DNA of 37,694 nt from Hypsibius dujardini. Taxonomy: Eukaryota; Tardigrada; Eutardigrada; Parachela; Hypsibiidae. Where the stretch lies: contig LRSR01013630.1 of assembly GCA_001579985.1 (NCBI GenBank), positions 1-37,694 of the forward strand, in the 5' to 3' direction. The notes beneath the pieces are model-generated. The model did not search any database. It saw only the letters and a list, made by a program, of their open reading frames with translations, and was not told where the DNA came from. Positions 9,201 to 18,200 of this stretch are shown one piece after another; the first letter of the stretch is position 1, and each line of letters starts with the position of its first letter. Position numbers and translations under genes: made by a program.

Positions 9201-10633
9201 TTCATCTTATGGTAAGTAAAGATTCACTTTTCTCGGTGACTTTCAGGTTACAACCGAAGCCCACGCGGACGGCACGCCCAAGTACGCCTGTAAAAGTCAA
9301 GGCTACACCGCCGAATGGCAACGCAAAATCTACGTCACCTGGGTGGCCGCGTGCGTCTTTCTTGTTCCGCTGGTGTTTGTCGCTTTCTGCTACATCAACA
9401 TCGCCATCGTGGTCTGGCGCATATCCAGTCCCTACAGCTGCCCCGGCACTCACAACGGTGGCGAATGTGTCGTCCTCCGTCGCAACAATTCCCAGAAGGG
9501 AGTGGAACAGTCCAAGATCAAGACGGTCAAACTGACCATCTGCATCCTCACCTGCTATATCCTCTGCTGGACGCCCTACTTCACCATCAATCTGCTCAAT
9601 GTTTGGACCAACTACCGGTACAATTATGAATGTAGCATCCAAGTGCGAACTGCACGTTTGAGATTATCTTTGGATGCGGACATAGACACAGACACAGACA
9701 CAGACACAGACACAGACACAGGCACAGACTAATATACCGTAGAAAGAGCATAAGGCTGCAAGGCATCTGTATTTGTTTATTGTTGATGCGTATATTAGTT
9801 ATTAAGAAAAACATGCGTAGGAAACGGCAGGCATTACGGCGGGTTCCTTCTTGAAAGACAAAAACTATGCTTTGTGCTGCATGATCAGTTGGGATACTTA
9901 TATCCAAAGACTTTGGCATTGACACAATTATAACACGCGGTTAAAAATTCGCACAATATAATTAAAAAGATTTAGTTGAAATTCATCACCAATCACACCG
10001 AATTTTGCCCACTATATACTTCACGAGCAATACTTTTTCGTATCAAGAAATTCGATTCGTAAATAAACAACATTAAAACTAAAATAAAGCATCTTACAAT
10101 GGATGAAAAGATAAGCAGCGTACGACGTTTTCCGTTCTGCGAAAGCGAAGGCAAATTCAGATGATATATGGAATCGGCCTTCCTCTTGTGTTTTGCCTAG
10201 GTATAAGGATAACATCCCGCCGTTCGTCAAGTCGTTGTCCAAGTGTCTGGCCTGGTTCTCCAGCTGTGTGAACCCCATCATCTACGGCGGATTCCACTTC
10301 TCCTTCCGACCGCTGCAGAAGATCTTCTGCCCGGCCACGTTGAAGTCCCACGATCGCGAGCAACGCGGCGGTTCGCGGAACACGTCCAGCGTGCAACCGT
10401 CCATCAGAACCATCCGAACGCAGATTGATGCGACCTCCATTAAGATGAAGACGTTCCGGAAGTTTAAACCGATGATGGAGGAGACAGAGGACGTACGGCC
10501 GTCAGACTCTGGACGGATAACTGCCACGTCTAATCATGGGAATAAAGACCGCCCAGCCGAGGAGGACTCGAACAGTCTGGGAGCAGAGCACGCCACCGTC
10601 ATTGCCCCGGATGGAGATGGCGTTTGGCTATAG
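3246..10633 (+). CDS. Rhodopsin-family neuropeptide GPCR, CCAP/NPS/vasopressin-receptor type, 4 exons, 455 aa
   Basis: Exons 3246-3525, 4876-5159, 9247-9617 and 10201-10633 join in frame across GT..AG introns. The protein is a plasma-membrane peptide receptor. Visible hallmarks: two N-glycosylation sites in the N-terminus (N15, N35); GN at 66-67 in TM1; LAVSD with D95 in TM2, made across the first splice; C122 and C203 for the conserved extracellular disulphide; DRY 146-148; W172; P229 and Y237 in TM5; CWTP 295-298 in TM6; NPIIY 336-340 in TM7; C355 as a likely palmitoylation site; and a ~100-residue Ser/Thr-rich tail. NLACKL before TM3, DRYEAICKPMTFS after it, and SKIKTVKLT before TM6 most resemble crustacean cardioactive peptide receptors and their NPSR/vasopressin relatives. 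AKH/corazonin-type receptors are a less likely alternative. The ligand cannot be read from sequence. Confidence 0.88.
3776..3838. repeat. Short inverted repeat AAGTGTTGGGT-type
   Basis: The left arm AGTGTTGGGTGGTACCC and the right arm ACCTACCCAACACTT flank two direct copies of CCCAACAGATACC. The structure is a small hairpin without coding capacity inside GPCR intron 1. Confidence 0.55.
4691..4818. mobile_element. MITE-like foldback element, family B
   Basis: The left arm (about 4697-4739) contains CTTGCGCTAACCGAGTTAAG and TTAAACTCG. The right arm (about 4767-4815) is its inverted counterpart, with CGAGTTAAAG and TTCGGTTAGTGCAAGG. The outer ends are CACACGTGG and TACACGCAC. Two tandem relatives lie in the gustatory-receptor-like gene at 36904-37172. 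The element ends about 57 bp before the exon 2 acceptor. Confidence 0.7.
7639..7708. repeat. 26 bp-arm hairpin
   Basis: The arms at 7639-7664 (CTGTGCCGCG..CTTTGAGGGTCGC) and 7682-7708 are reverse complements with a single extra base, separated by a 17-base loop. The high arm identity suggests a young insertion or a maintained structure. It is intronic and non-coding. Confidence 0.8.
8180..8645. repeat. Degenerate ~17 bp repeats in two opposed blocks
   Basis: Motifs of the form TACGAATTGTCTGGG recur. They lie in reverse orientation at about 8190-8345 (GTACCCGGGCAA, CGTACCCAGGCAATTCG) and forward at about 8510-8640 (TTGTCTGGGGTACGAAATG, GTTGTCTGGGTACGAAATG). The two blocks face each other across an AT-rich gap. 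A third small block with TACGAGTTGTCTGAGTGCG lies at 34640-34695. The open frames over these blocks are repeat shadows. Confidence 0.6.
9618..10200 (+). other. GPCR intron 3, with a GACACA microsatellite
   Basis: The donor CG|GTACAA and the acceptor TTTTGCCTAG|GTATAA rebuild an Arg codon. About 60 bp after the donor lies a run of GACACA hexamers (9678-9729). Reading through the donor would add about 38 residues, ending in Asp-Thr repeats, before a stop at 9730-9732. Confidence 0.85.
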
Positions 10634-11068
10634 TTATGGCGTTTGGCTTTTTTTATTAAAAAGATAAGCGTTCTTCCTGACTTCTTTTAGAGACGCCCAT
10701 GTATTTAATTCACTCTTTACGACTGCAGCCAAATACACGATATATGCAGGGTCGACTCTTCACCTTGTCTCATGTCATTTCGCTACTTATTCTCACCAAC
10801 CCAGCTTTAACTGTTTCGGCAGTCGTCATCGGCCGTCTGAACTGAAAATCAATTTTGCGAAAGAGCTACAAAATCCGGAAACAACTAATTGCACGTGTAA
10901 AACCAAAAGTCTAAAACAAGAATAACGAGATTTGTTTTGCATTACGTGAGATTATTCACGCAGTCATCGCGGCGTGGAGTCCGCTACAGATGACGGCATC
11001 ACAGCAAACAAGGCAGCTCGGACGAGTATGTACGAGCTCTCACAACAAAACAAGCGAAAGAACAATTT
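10634..11068. other. Convergent 3' interval between the GPCR and ANKLE2
   Basis: This 435 bp interval separates the two stop codons. No coding exon is visible. It should hold both 3' UTRs. The only clear signal is the pair of overlapping poly(A)-type hexamers at 10652-10660. Confidence 0.6.
10652..10660. terminator. Overlapping poly(A) signals on both strands
   Basis: TTTATTAAA at this position reads ATTAAA on the plus strand (10655-10660, 22 nt after the GPCR stop) and AATAAA on the minus strand (10657-10652, about 412 nt after the ANKLE2 stop). Poly(A) hexamers are known to define 3' ends, but use of this one by both genes is inferred. Confidence 0.45.
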
Positions 11069-14000
11069 TCATAAAAACAAAAAACTCATGGCATCCGTCA
11101 GGTCAGCGGCTTGCAAATTCCGTGCCATTTGGTCCCTCCACGCCAAGATGTAGCGAAAGTCATCGGGGATGGGCACGTCCATCAGCGCGTCATATAAGTC
11201 GCAATCGGAGAGACTGGGCTTCCGACCGCCGACGAAGAGTGAGGGTCTTTTGGCGTATCGTTCACTGAAATTGAAAAGCGCCGTGTGGATCGGTTCCGGA
11301 CTGGAAGGAGGAGTGTAGAAAATGTCTAAGCTGTCCTCATCATCCAAGTCAAATTGAGATTCTGCAGTGGAGGTTTGAGTTACGGACGTAAATGTGACAG
11401 CCGGTGACGAAATATGGGTGGATGAGTGGCGAGTATAGTGAAGGGAGAGGATTTCAACAACGGTAAGATCGTCATTAATGCAGAGCAAATCGACGGTTTC
11501 TCCAGCGGACTCGATGTCCCAGTTATTGCCTGTAATGAAAACTCATTAGACCAATAGTTTGCCGATGCGTTCCACTGTCTGTCTGTCTGTCCGTCCTACT
11601 GATTCTTTTCCTGCCCGCCTGCCAAATGTTTGTCTGCTCGTCCGTTTGCGTGCCTGCCTGCCTGTTTGTTTGTCAGTCTGTCTATCTATTGTCTGTCTGC
11701 CTCTTTGTCTGTCTGCCTTTCCGTCTGCCGGCCTGCCGGCCAGTCTAACTGCCTGCCAGTTCTTACCAGCTCGATTAGCTAAGTAGCCCTCCAGCTCCAC
11801 CAATCCCCTCGCCGACGCGATATCTAAAAACTTCCCCAAGAAGCTCCACCACTCCTTCCAGCCCAGCCCATTTCGCTTCGCCAGTGCCCGAGCAACCGCC
11901 TCTGTCCCCTTCAGTCCGACTTTCGGGCTTAAACTTCGCCCGCCTACACCACCTCGCCTGACACCAGCCCGATTCATTTCCGCGTCAACATCTTCCCATT
12001 TTCCGTCAGCGACATCCGACGCCGTTCTTGATCTCGTCCGCGACCGCCGCCCCTTCTCGGCATGCAGGGTTTTTATGTCGCAAGACAGTTTTTCACACTG
12101 CTCCCGCGTCGCGGGACCGATGAATCCGGTCAGCTTTCCGTCACGAAGTGCCTGTCTCATGGTGTTGACTGGAACGGGTTCCCCGACGATGGACTTGCCG
12201 AAGCTCGCCGGAGACGGATAGACGGGAAGATACCAACGACCTTCGAGCATGCTCATGATGGTCGGGCAATGGGCTTTCCGATCGGCGTCGCATCTCGTGC
12301 AGACGGTGGACTGCCATTGTTGCAAACTCTTTCCCGTCTTCAGATCACAAAGTGGGTGAACCTGACAAAAGAAAATTGATAAATTAATCCATGTAAAAAC
12401 CCCGATGATAAAATGATATTTTTCGCCGCTTCATCAATGACCAATAAAAAAATTCAAAATTTAAGGTAAAAAAAAACCCTTTAAATTTGCTATCCGATTT
12501 TAAATAGAGTTTTCAAGGCGACTTCAAACTTTGCCGGTTATTATAGCATTTATTGGAAAAACATGATTAATCATACAATTTGTAGCAGTAGCCCTTTCAT
12601 TAATTACTTAATGAATTAACACAATAAAAAAATTTCGTTTACAGTAAGCAACAGGAAAAAATTGAATGGAGGGTTCGAGCGATGGGCAAAAGGGCGGGGC
12701 AAGGTTTTAGAAAAAGACAATCAGTAAATCAATCAGTAAATCGACTAGCAAAGCTGCACCGTTTGTTTTGTAGTCACTTTGAATCGTTCTAAATTCAGTG
12801 ATTGATCAGTTGATTCAGTTCAACTAACCCCTGCCCCACCCCTTTGCACGTCGGTCGGGACCCTCTATTCAACTTTTCCCTGTCGCTTACTGCATACCGT
12901 TAGAAAGTCGACAATCTCCACCATGCCAAAGACTATCGCGCAGTCCAACACCGACTCCTCCTTTCGGTTGCGATTGTTGAGATAGTTCCCGACCATCATT
13001 TTGCGTCGCACCTCCAGATCCTCAAATTCCGTCAACTGTGTAGCCACTGCGAAGGCCCTGCTGTCAATCACCTCCATCAGTGTGCAAAAGACCGGGAAAC
13101 TAGATGCCTGAAATATCATTGACAAAATAAGGAGCTCCAGTTTAGAGAACAAACACCTACATCTACATTCACCGCAATGTTCATTTAATCTCAACACTTA
13201 CTTTCTTCAACATAATCAAGATCAGGTTTTCGGTATTTTAACATATACCTACAATCTTAAAATTGACTATTGCAAAATGTGGTAGTAATGTAAAATTCGG
13301 GACTGAACATAAAACACGTCTTTTAAAAGATCGAATTCTATTTCATATAGAACAGGAATATATTTAAAATTAAATCAGAGGCGGAATTTTGGAACATTTA
13401 AAATATTGTTTAGATATACAATCAACGACAAGATTGAGTAAACGGGAGAGTCCGGGGTAGAGGCAAAAGGGGCGGAGCAGGGGGGGCAGCCACCTGACCA
13501 CCCCCCGCCACGCCCCTTTTGCCCATTCCCCGGACTCTCCAGTGTACTCAGTCTTGTCGTTGAGTGAAATTGAAGAAACCTTACCTGAACTGCCAAATGC
13601 AGGGCAGTCTGTCGCCAGGTCCCCCGGTAGCACTGCGGCGCCTCATCCGGTGTGACGAGAAGGCGTGGATTCTTCCAGGCGAGTCCCCGGAGGGTGGCGC
13701 AGTCCCCGGCTGCGATGGAGGAGAGGAGGAGGTCACGCTCCGCCACAGATGGACTGGGAAAGGGCGAGCGCGGCTCGGCGGCCCGTTTGAATGACTGGTC
13801 GGTCACAATGGGCACGTCGAATTGCGAGAAGGCGAGAGCTTCTTCTCTGGTAGAAAATTCCTGAGAAAAAAACAACAAAAAATGCAATTAATTAAGAAAA
13901 CAAATCAGTCGATAAAATGTTTTTTTATGATGTCATTCGATTAAACAATATTACACAGAATCGTCAAAAAGCACGCTCGCAATGAATTGTTAATTAATAT

Positions 14001-14769
14001 TGAAGACGATCTTGCCCATTAGTGCTGTTTAGATAAATCTAGATAACGATTTAAAAAAGCTTATTTCATTAAATGATTTTTAATTTAATTTAGAATCAGA
14101 CGTCTGGCCACGTATTGGCGTTAACAATAATTTAAATTATAAACCGTGAAATCGTTCAAATTTTAATCGAATTCGTTGAAAATGCCAGAAAACAAATACC
14201 AAAAGAACACTTAACACACAGCGAATGATGGTACAGTACACATGACATGACCACATTCCTAAGGAAGCAATTGCTTTGATTGTTGAATTGATCGATTGAA
14301 ACAGCTAATGGCACAATCAACAATCAATCAACACTTTAACTGGAAATCGACATGTCAATCAATTCATCAATCAACCGTAACAGGGCTTACAATATCAATA
14401 AGTATCAACAACACGACAACAATGGATCTTATCACACCCTTCGCAAAGCTGTATGAAATATTTTGGCGAAATTCGCCCTTTTCCAACCTACCTTGAAACG
14501 GACGGTGGGACAAATGGCGAGGAAGGTCTTGGGATTGGGGAGCTTTTTGAGAACGATTGGATTTTCCTCCGTTTTCCCGGCCATCTGCACGCCGAAGTAG
14601 CGCAACGCATTTTCCTGCGGCGGCTCACTAAACGACGTCATCAGATCATCCATGGTCATGTTGGCTGGGCTGAACGCGGGAAGAAAAAATGGCCAAACAA
14701 ACCATTTAAAAAAGCTCCATTTTCAAATATCGAATCCCTTAAACTTTTGACTTACTTAGAGTTAGCCAT
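11069..14769 (-). CDS. ankle2: ANKLE2 (LEM-4) homologue, 6 exons, 577 aa
   Basis: Exons on the minus strand: 14769-14756, 14669-14492, 13860-13585, 13107-12898, 12361-11767 and 11529-11069. All joins keep frame. In animals ANKLE2 acts at the ER/nuclear envelope, restraining VRK1 and recruiting PP2A so that BAF is dephosphorylated after mitosis. Matches to the family in order: RYFGV near residue 28; FKEFSTREEALAF (63-75) across a splice; LAWKNPRLLV (124-133); ankyrin repeats around TALHLAV (149-155) and ESVLDCAIVFGMVEIVDFL (207-225); EGRWYLPVYPS (266-276); the GLGWKEWWSFLGKFLDIAS block (391-409) before an LVELEGYL helix; and the C-terminal SLFVGG..LYDALMDVPIPDDF..ILAWRDQM (about 521-559). The usual N-terminal membrane anchor and LEM domain are not found. 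An acceptor-like TTTCCCTTAG just upstream of the start leaves room for a missed 5' exon. Confidence 0.85.
11530..11766 (-). repeat. ANKLE2 intron 5 made of CTGTCTGC-type microsatellite
   Basis: Nearly the whole 237 bp intron consists of tetranucleotide CTGT/CTGC variants on the plus strand (CTGTCTGTCTGTCC, CTGCCTGCCTG). The donor GCTG|GTAAGA and acceptor TTACAG|GC border it and rebuild a Gly codon. The long open frames here on both strands are repeat shadows. Confidence 0.85.
12362..12897 (-). other. ANKLE2 intron 4
   Basis: The donor is CTAACG|GTATGC and the acceptor is TTCTTTTGTCAG|GTTCAC, phase 0. The donor-proximal 230 bp are a foldback element (12651-12883). The rest is AT-rich with no coding exon. 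Confidence 0.85.
12651..12883. mobile_element. Foldback element, family C, 13 nt after a 5' splice site
   Basis: The left end ACAGGAAAAAATTGAATGGAG..GGGCAAAAGGGCGGGGC pairs with the right end GCCCCACCCCTTTGC..CCTCTATTCAACTTTTCCCTGT. The interior has ATCAGTAAATC duplications and ATTGATCAGTTGATTCAGTT. In the ANKLE2 pre-mRNA the structure begins 13 nt after the exon 4 donor. The GGCAAAAGGGGCGG core is shared with the 13422-13563 element. Confidence 0.7.
13108..13584 (-). other. ANKLE2 intron 3
   Basis: The donor is GTTCAG|GTAAGG and the acceptor is ATATTTCAG|GCATCT, phase 0. It contains a strong foldback (13422-13563) directly after the donor. The remainder is AT-rich and non-coding. Confidence 0.85.
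13422..13563. mobile_element. 142 bp near-perfect foldback element, family C, 20 nt after a 5' splice site
   Basis: The left arm begins TCAACGACAAGATTGAGTA, continues through GGGAGAGTCCGGGG and GGCAAAAGGGGCGG, and ends in a G-run. The right arm is its complement, ending CTCAGTCTTGTCGTTGA. The arms are about 65 bp and the loop about 12 bp. G- and C-runs lie at the tip. In the pre-mRNA the hairpin begins 20 nt after the exon 3 donor of ANKLE2. Confidence 0.8.
13861..14491 (-). other. ANKLE2 intron 2
   Basis: The donor TTCAAG|GTAGGT and acceptor TTTTTTCTCAG|GAATTT are phase 0. It is AT-rich and contains CAATCAAT/ATCAAC simple-sequence stretches near 14280-14410 and a short palindrome GGCGAAATTCGCC near 14465. 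No coding exon is recognised. Confidence 0.8.
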
Positions 14770-14971
14770 CACTTCGGGCGAAGGGCTAAGGGAAACTCCC
14801 AGACTAATAAATTAACTCATGAGAAAGAAGTACGATTATAGGGAGAGGGAGTCGAATGAATGGCGAAAACCGCAGTCAAACAAGAAATTGAAGAAAACCA
14901 ACTAACTGCGATGCGCGAACTGCAGAGTCCAAACAAGAGATTGATTGATTTGTGTGGAGTCTGGATTGTTT

Positions 14972-14977
14972 TTTATT
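14972..14977 (-). terminator. AATAAA poly(A) signal candidate for FAM234
   Basis: TTTATT on the plus strand reads AATAAA on the minus strand, about 313 nt after the FAM234 stop codon and about 200 nt before the ANKLE2 start. It is the only such hexamer I saw in the interval. Assignment to FAM234 is inferred. Confidence 0.4.
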
Positions 14978-15013
14978 TATGATTGTGACAGCTGGCGCGC
15001 TATTACTAGTGAA

Positions 15014-15020
15014 TTTTATA
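15014..15020 (-). promoter_or_regulatory. TATAAAA box candidate for ANKLE2
   Basis: The minus strand reads CATCTATAAAATTCAC here, about 245 bp upstream of the ANKLE2 ATG. The motif fits a TATA box, but no transcription start site is known and an AT-rich background makes chance matches common. Confidence 0.25.
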
Positions 15021-15289
15021 GATGGGGAGTCGTGCGAGACATATCGGTTTGTGGCCGACAGAGGCGCCACTGGTGTGGGCAACGGCAGTCCTCCTTTTGG
15101 GAGACTCAGTTTACTGTTATTTCGTGTTATTTGCTGGAAACTAGTGATCCGAAGGGATCACTCTTATAAATGCTTTCAGACCGATCACGCTAAGCAAGGA
15201 CACACTTTTTGTTACGAATAAACCTAAATATACATAAATCAATAAATATGAAGATTTTGTTGTAGACACAGTTTTCTTTCTAAAGCGAT

Positions 15290-18200
15290 TTACGGATAAA
15301 AAAGGCTTGTTCCATGGGTTCCCATATAGGCAGTCCAGTGCTGCTTTGCCATGGGGCTAAACTGCAGGCCTCCCGAGCACCGCAACCTCATCCGGTATAC
15401 AGTCATACTTCCCATTTCCAAGTGGAACAAGTCGCGAAAGGTTTCTCCCGTCTGACTGTTGTTGTTGTGGTTCCCTGCTCGGCGAGACAGGCATTCCGCT
15501 TCTACGGTGTTTTCAAAGGCATCGTGGTCCATGCCATAGTACCTGAGAAGCAGAATATTTTGAAAAATAAGCACTTAAAAATATAGAAGCGCTTATAGGG
15601 CTTCTCTACGAAGGCGCATTTGAGGAGAGGCCGCTGTATCCGGAAAAAATGTAATGCGTAGGAGTAAACTGAAATTAATGTCACTTCATGTTTTTACTCT
15701 TGGGCGCGAGGCTCCTTTTTTGTTCTCCCGGCTTGGTAGCATATAGGGAACTTACACGTTAGCCTGTCACGTGTCATGCACTTAGCGTTAAGAGTCTGGT
15801 AGATCTGATTTATTTTTGGAAATACACTTTTCGAAAGTGGTATTATTTCATTTGACTCTCAGTTTTCGTGCACCACTAGATAAATTTTGGAAACTCACAA
15901 AAAAATGCCAGATGTACTCAGATCGACGGGTGAACTAATATCAATTGTATCAAAGGAAAGCCTAGCAAGAGAATTAAATTCTGGTGATTGACGTTGAGGT
16001 TCTTATTGAGCTCAATCAATCAATCAATCAAGCTACACAATTACCCCCGCAAAGAATGATCTCGGTGAGGTTTGGTGATGTGCAAGTTTCCTCTCTTCTG
16101 CTCAGTGAAAATACAATTTGTGCATCTCCTCGTTCTGCTCTTTGCATCCCTAAATTATTAGTGCTAGGCTGGATTATTTTAATCAATAGGTATTTCTTTA
16201 CTAAATAGAAGAAGTTATGGCTAAGATTTCCCTTAATTAGGTAAATCAAGCATGACTCCATTAACAATACTTGTACTCCTCGAGTTTTGATTCAATTGCT
16301 ACAAAACATGATGGAATCAATCGGCGAGAGGTAGATGTTTATTATGATGGCAACAAACCAGGAAAAATGATAACTGGAGCCGTGATATTAACCACGTGAT
16401 ATCAATTGCAGTTTGCTCACTCGTATAATTATCGATATGAGGTATGAGGGATGAGGTATGAGGTATGAGGTATGAGGTATGAGGTATGATTTATTGGCAT
16501 CCCAAGAAAGTATGTTCTTAAGAAGATTTTTAAAAGAAGTCTGCTTCTTATTTTTGTTCTAATTTTTCCATATTTTTGCTATATATTTTAATGAGAATTT
16601 CCAATACACCACTGAAGATATGGCACATCAAGTGCATCAAGTATAGTATCGTGGTACGTAGAACACAGGCAAAGAGTGGCAGCAATCAATGCAGTTGACT
16701 CGAAAGTTAACTTGGCACTAGAGGTAACTTGGAAATTTGAAGTAACGATCGAGGCGCAGTTGTGCTACTAATTGTCTTACACCTTCATAAAACTCCATCA
16801 CGACTTTATCGCAGGCCCAGAACCAACTAATGAATACAAATATCAGTTCGTGGGAAAGAGTGATGAAATGCTTAAATAGCGAAATGGTGGATGAAGTATG
16901 CAATTATCCGGCGGCCAGCTACTGTCTGGTAATTCCGAGTTTGGAGATGGGCAGAAACAAACTATGGAGAGCTGAACATTTCCCCCAACCCCACAGGTCC
17001 AGTACAATAATTTCCTTTTTCCTTCAAATTTAGCATAAATGTTTCCCAAAATAAAATTGCCTGCCGAGAAGTGAATTATTCGTGAATTATTCGTGAATTA
17101 TTACTATTTGCGTGCGACAAAATGAGTGCGAAACCCTGCTTATAACTCTGCAAACTAACGCGCCATTTCATCCGTGCAGTAGTTGTCTTCGATGTGTATT
17201 TATTCAAAACGATTGATAAAATTATTGGAAGTAATAATAGCGAGAGTGCGATGGTCAACGCTTGCCATCGATCAACAAAATGCATCGAAAAAGTTTTGAT
17301 GAACGAGTTTGAACAAGTAATCAGCCAGAGCTGTCAATGAAAGCCGATTAGTGAATTTCGGGAATTCGCTGATTTCATTTGGCTGAACTGTAAGGTAGCC
17401 CAGCTGTCAATAATCAAAAAAGTGAATGGACCAATCACAGCCCTGGTTTTGTCGCGCACGACTCAACATTTTGCTTACTCACTCATACTTTTTTGATACC
17501 ATTTTTTGACAGACTTTTTTACATATTTATTGACGGCCGTACTGGCTTTCTAATTCTGCGCTCACCGGTTCCCCATCTCAAAACGTTCTTCCTCTTTTCT
17601 CATCCTGCCATCGATACAGGCCTGGTCCTCCGCCAGGACCACGACCGTCTTCGCCGGGTAAAACCAGTACGTCGCAAATACCACATCGATTGCCCCGTCC
17701 GACGCCGTTCCAAATGAGTCCGCCAAAGACCCGGTAGAAATTAATCGCTGAATGCCCTCTCCATCATGAGGACCCACGTGCCGTTTAATTCGTCCCGCAT
17801 CGGGATGGCTCTTCAGATAACGCTCAGCCAGCAGGGTTGTGTTGATCCAACCCTTCCGTTCGAAGTCTTTGCGTTGATTGGAATCGTAAATTTTCCACCC
17901 CGGAAGAGGGTCCCCATCTCGCAGAGCGTAAAATCGGTTCACGCCGGAGCTCTTAAACCGAAGCTTGCAGAAATCGGCGCGACTTTGCTGATGCACTCGG
18001 GTACCCTTGGCAAACTTGTAGCGGAGGTTGTCGTCGTCGTCTCGGGGCAATTTTAGATCCGAATCTCCGCAGTCGCTTAGCCAATACAGAAAGTAATCTC
18101 CCCCTCCCGCGACAGATATGCTGAGGGATGAAATTTACGTTAGCTTTTATTGTTTCCGTTAATGCCTTGGAAATAGGCATATTATGAACACATTTTAGGC

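Larger units (their letters stand above)
5160..9246 (+). other. GPCR intron 2 (4.1 kb)
   Basis: The donor is GTACAG|GTAATG and the acceptor is TGACTTTCAG|GTTAC. The intron holds no convincing gene. The minus-strand frames at 5821-6096 and 6383-6730 lack splice context and recognisable motifs. It contains a perfect-looking hairpin at 7639-7708 and a degenerate ~17 bp repeat at 8180-8640. Confidence 0.8.
14770..15289 (-). other. Tandem intergenic interval between FAM234 and ANKLE2
   Basis: This 520 bp must hold the FAM234 3' end and the ANKLE2 5' end. No membrane-anchor or LEM-like coding exon is visible on the minus strand. A perfect 8 bp-arm palindrome AGTGATCC..GGATCACT lies near 15143-15162. 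Poly(A)- and TATA-like signals are listed separately. Confidence 0.55.

Noticed and set aside
11546-11766. Long open frames on both strands over the CTGTCTGC tract
   Set aside because: Tetranucleotide repeats stay open in several frames. The ANKLE2 donor and acceptor cleanly remove the tract.
16718-17049. Minus-strand frames with SWFWACDKVVMEFYEGVRQL-like text inside FAM234 intron 5
   Set aside because: Considered as an extra FAM234 exon, but exons 5 and 6 already join in phase. No matching acceptor/donor pair preserves frame, and the text resembles no part of the family.
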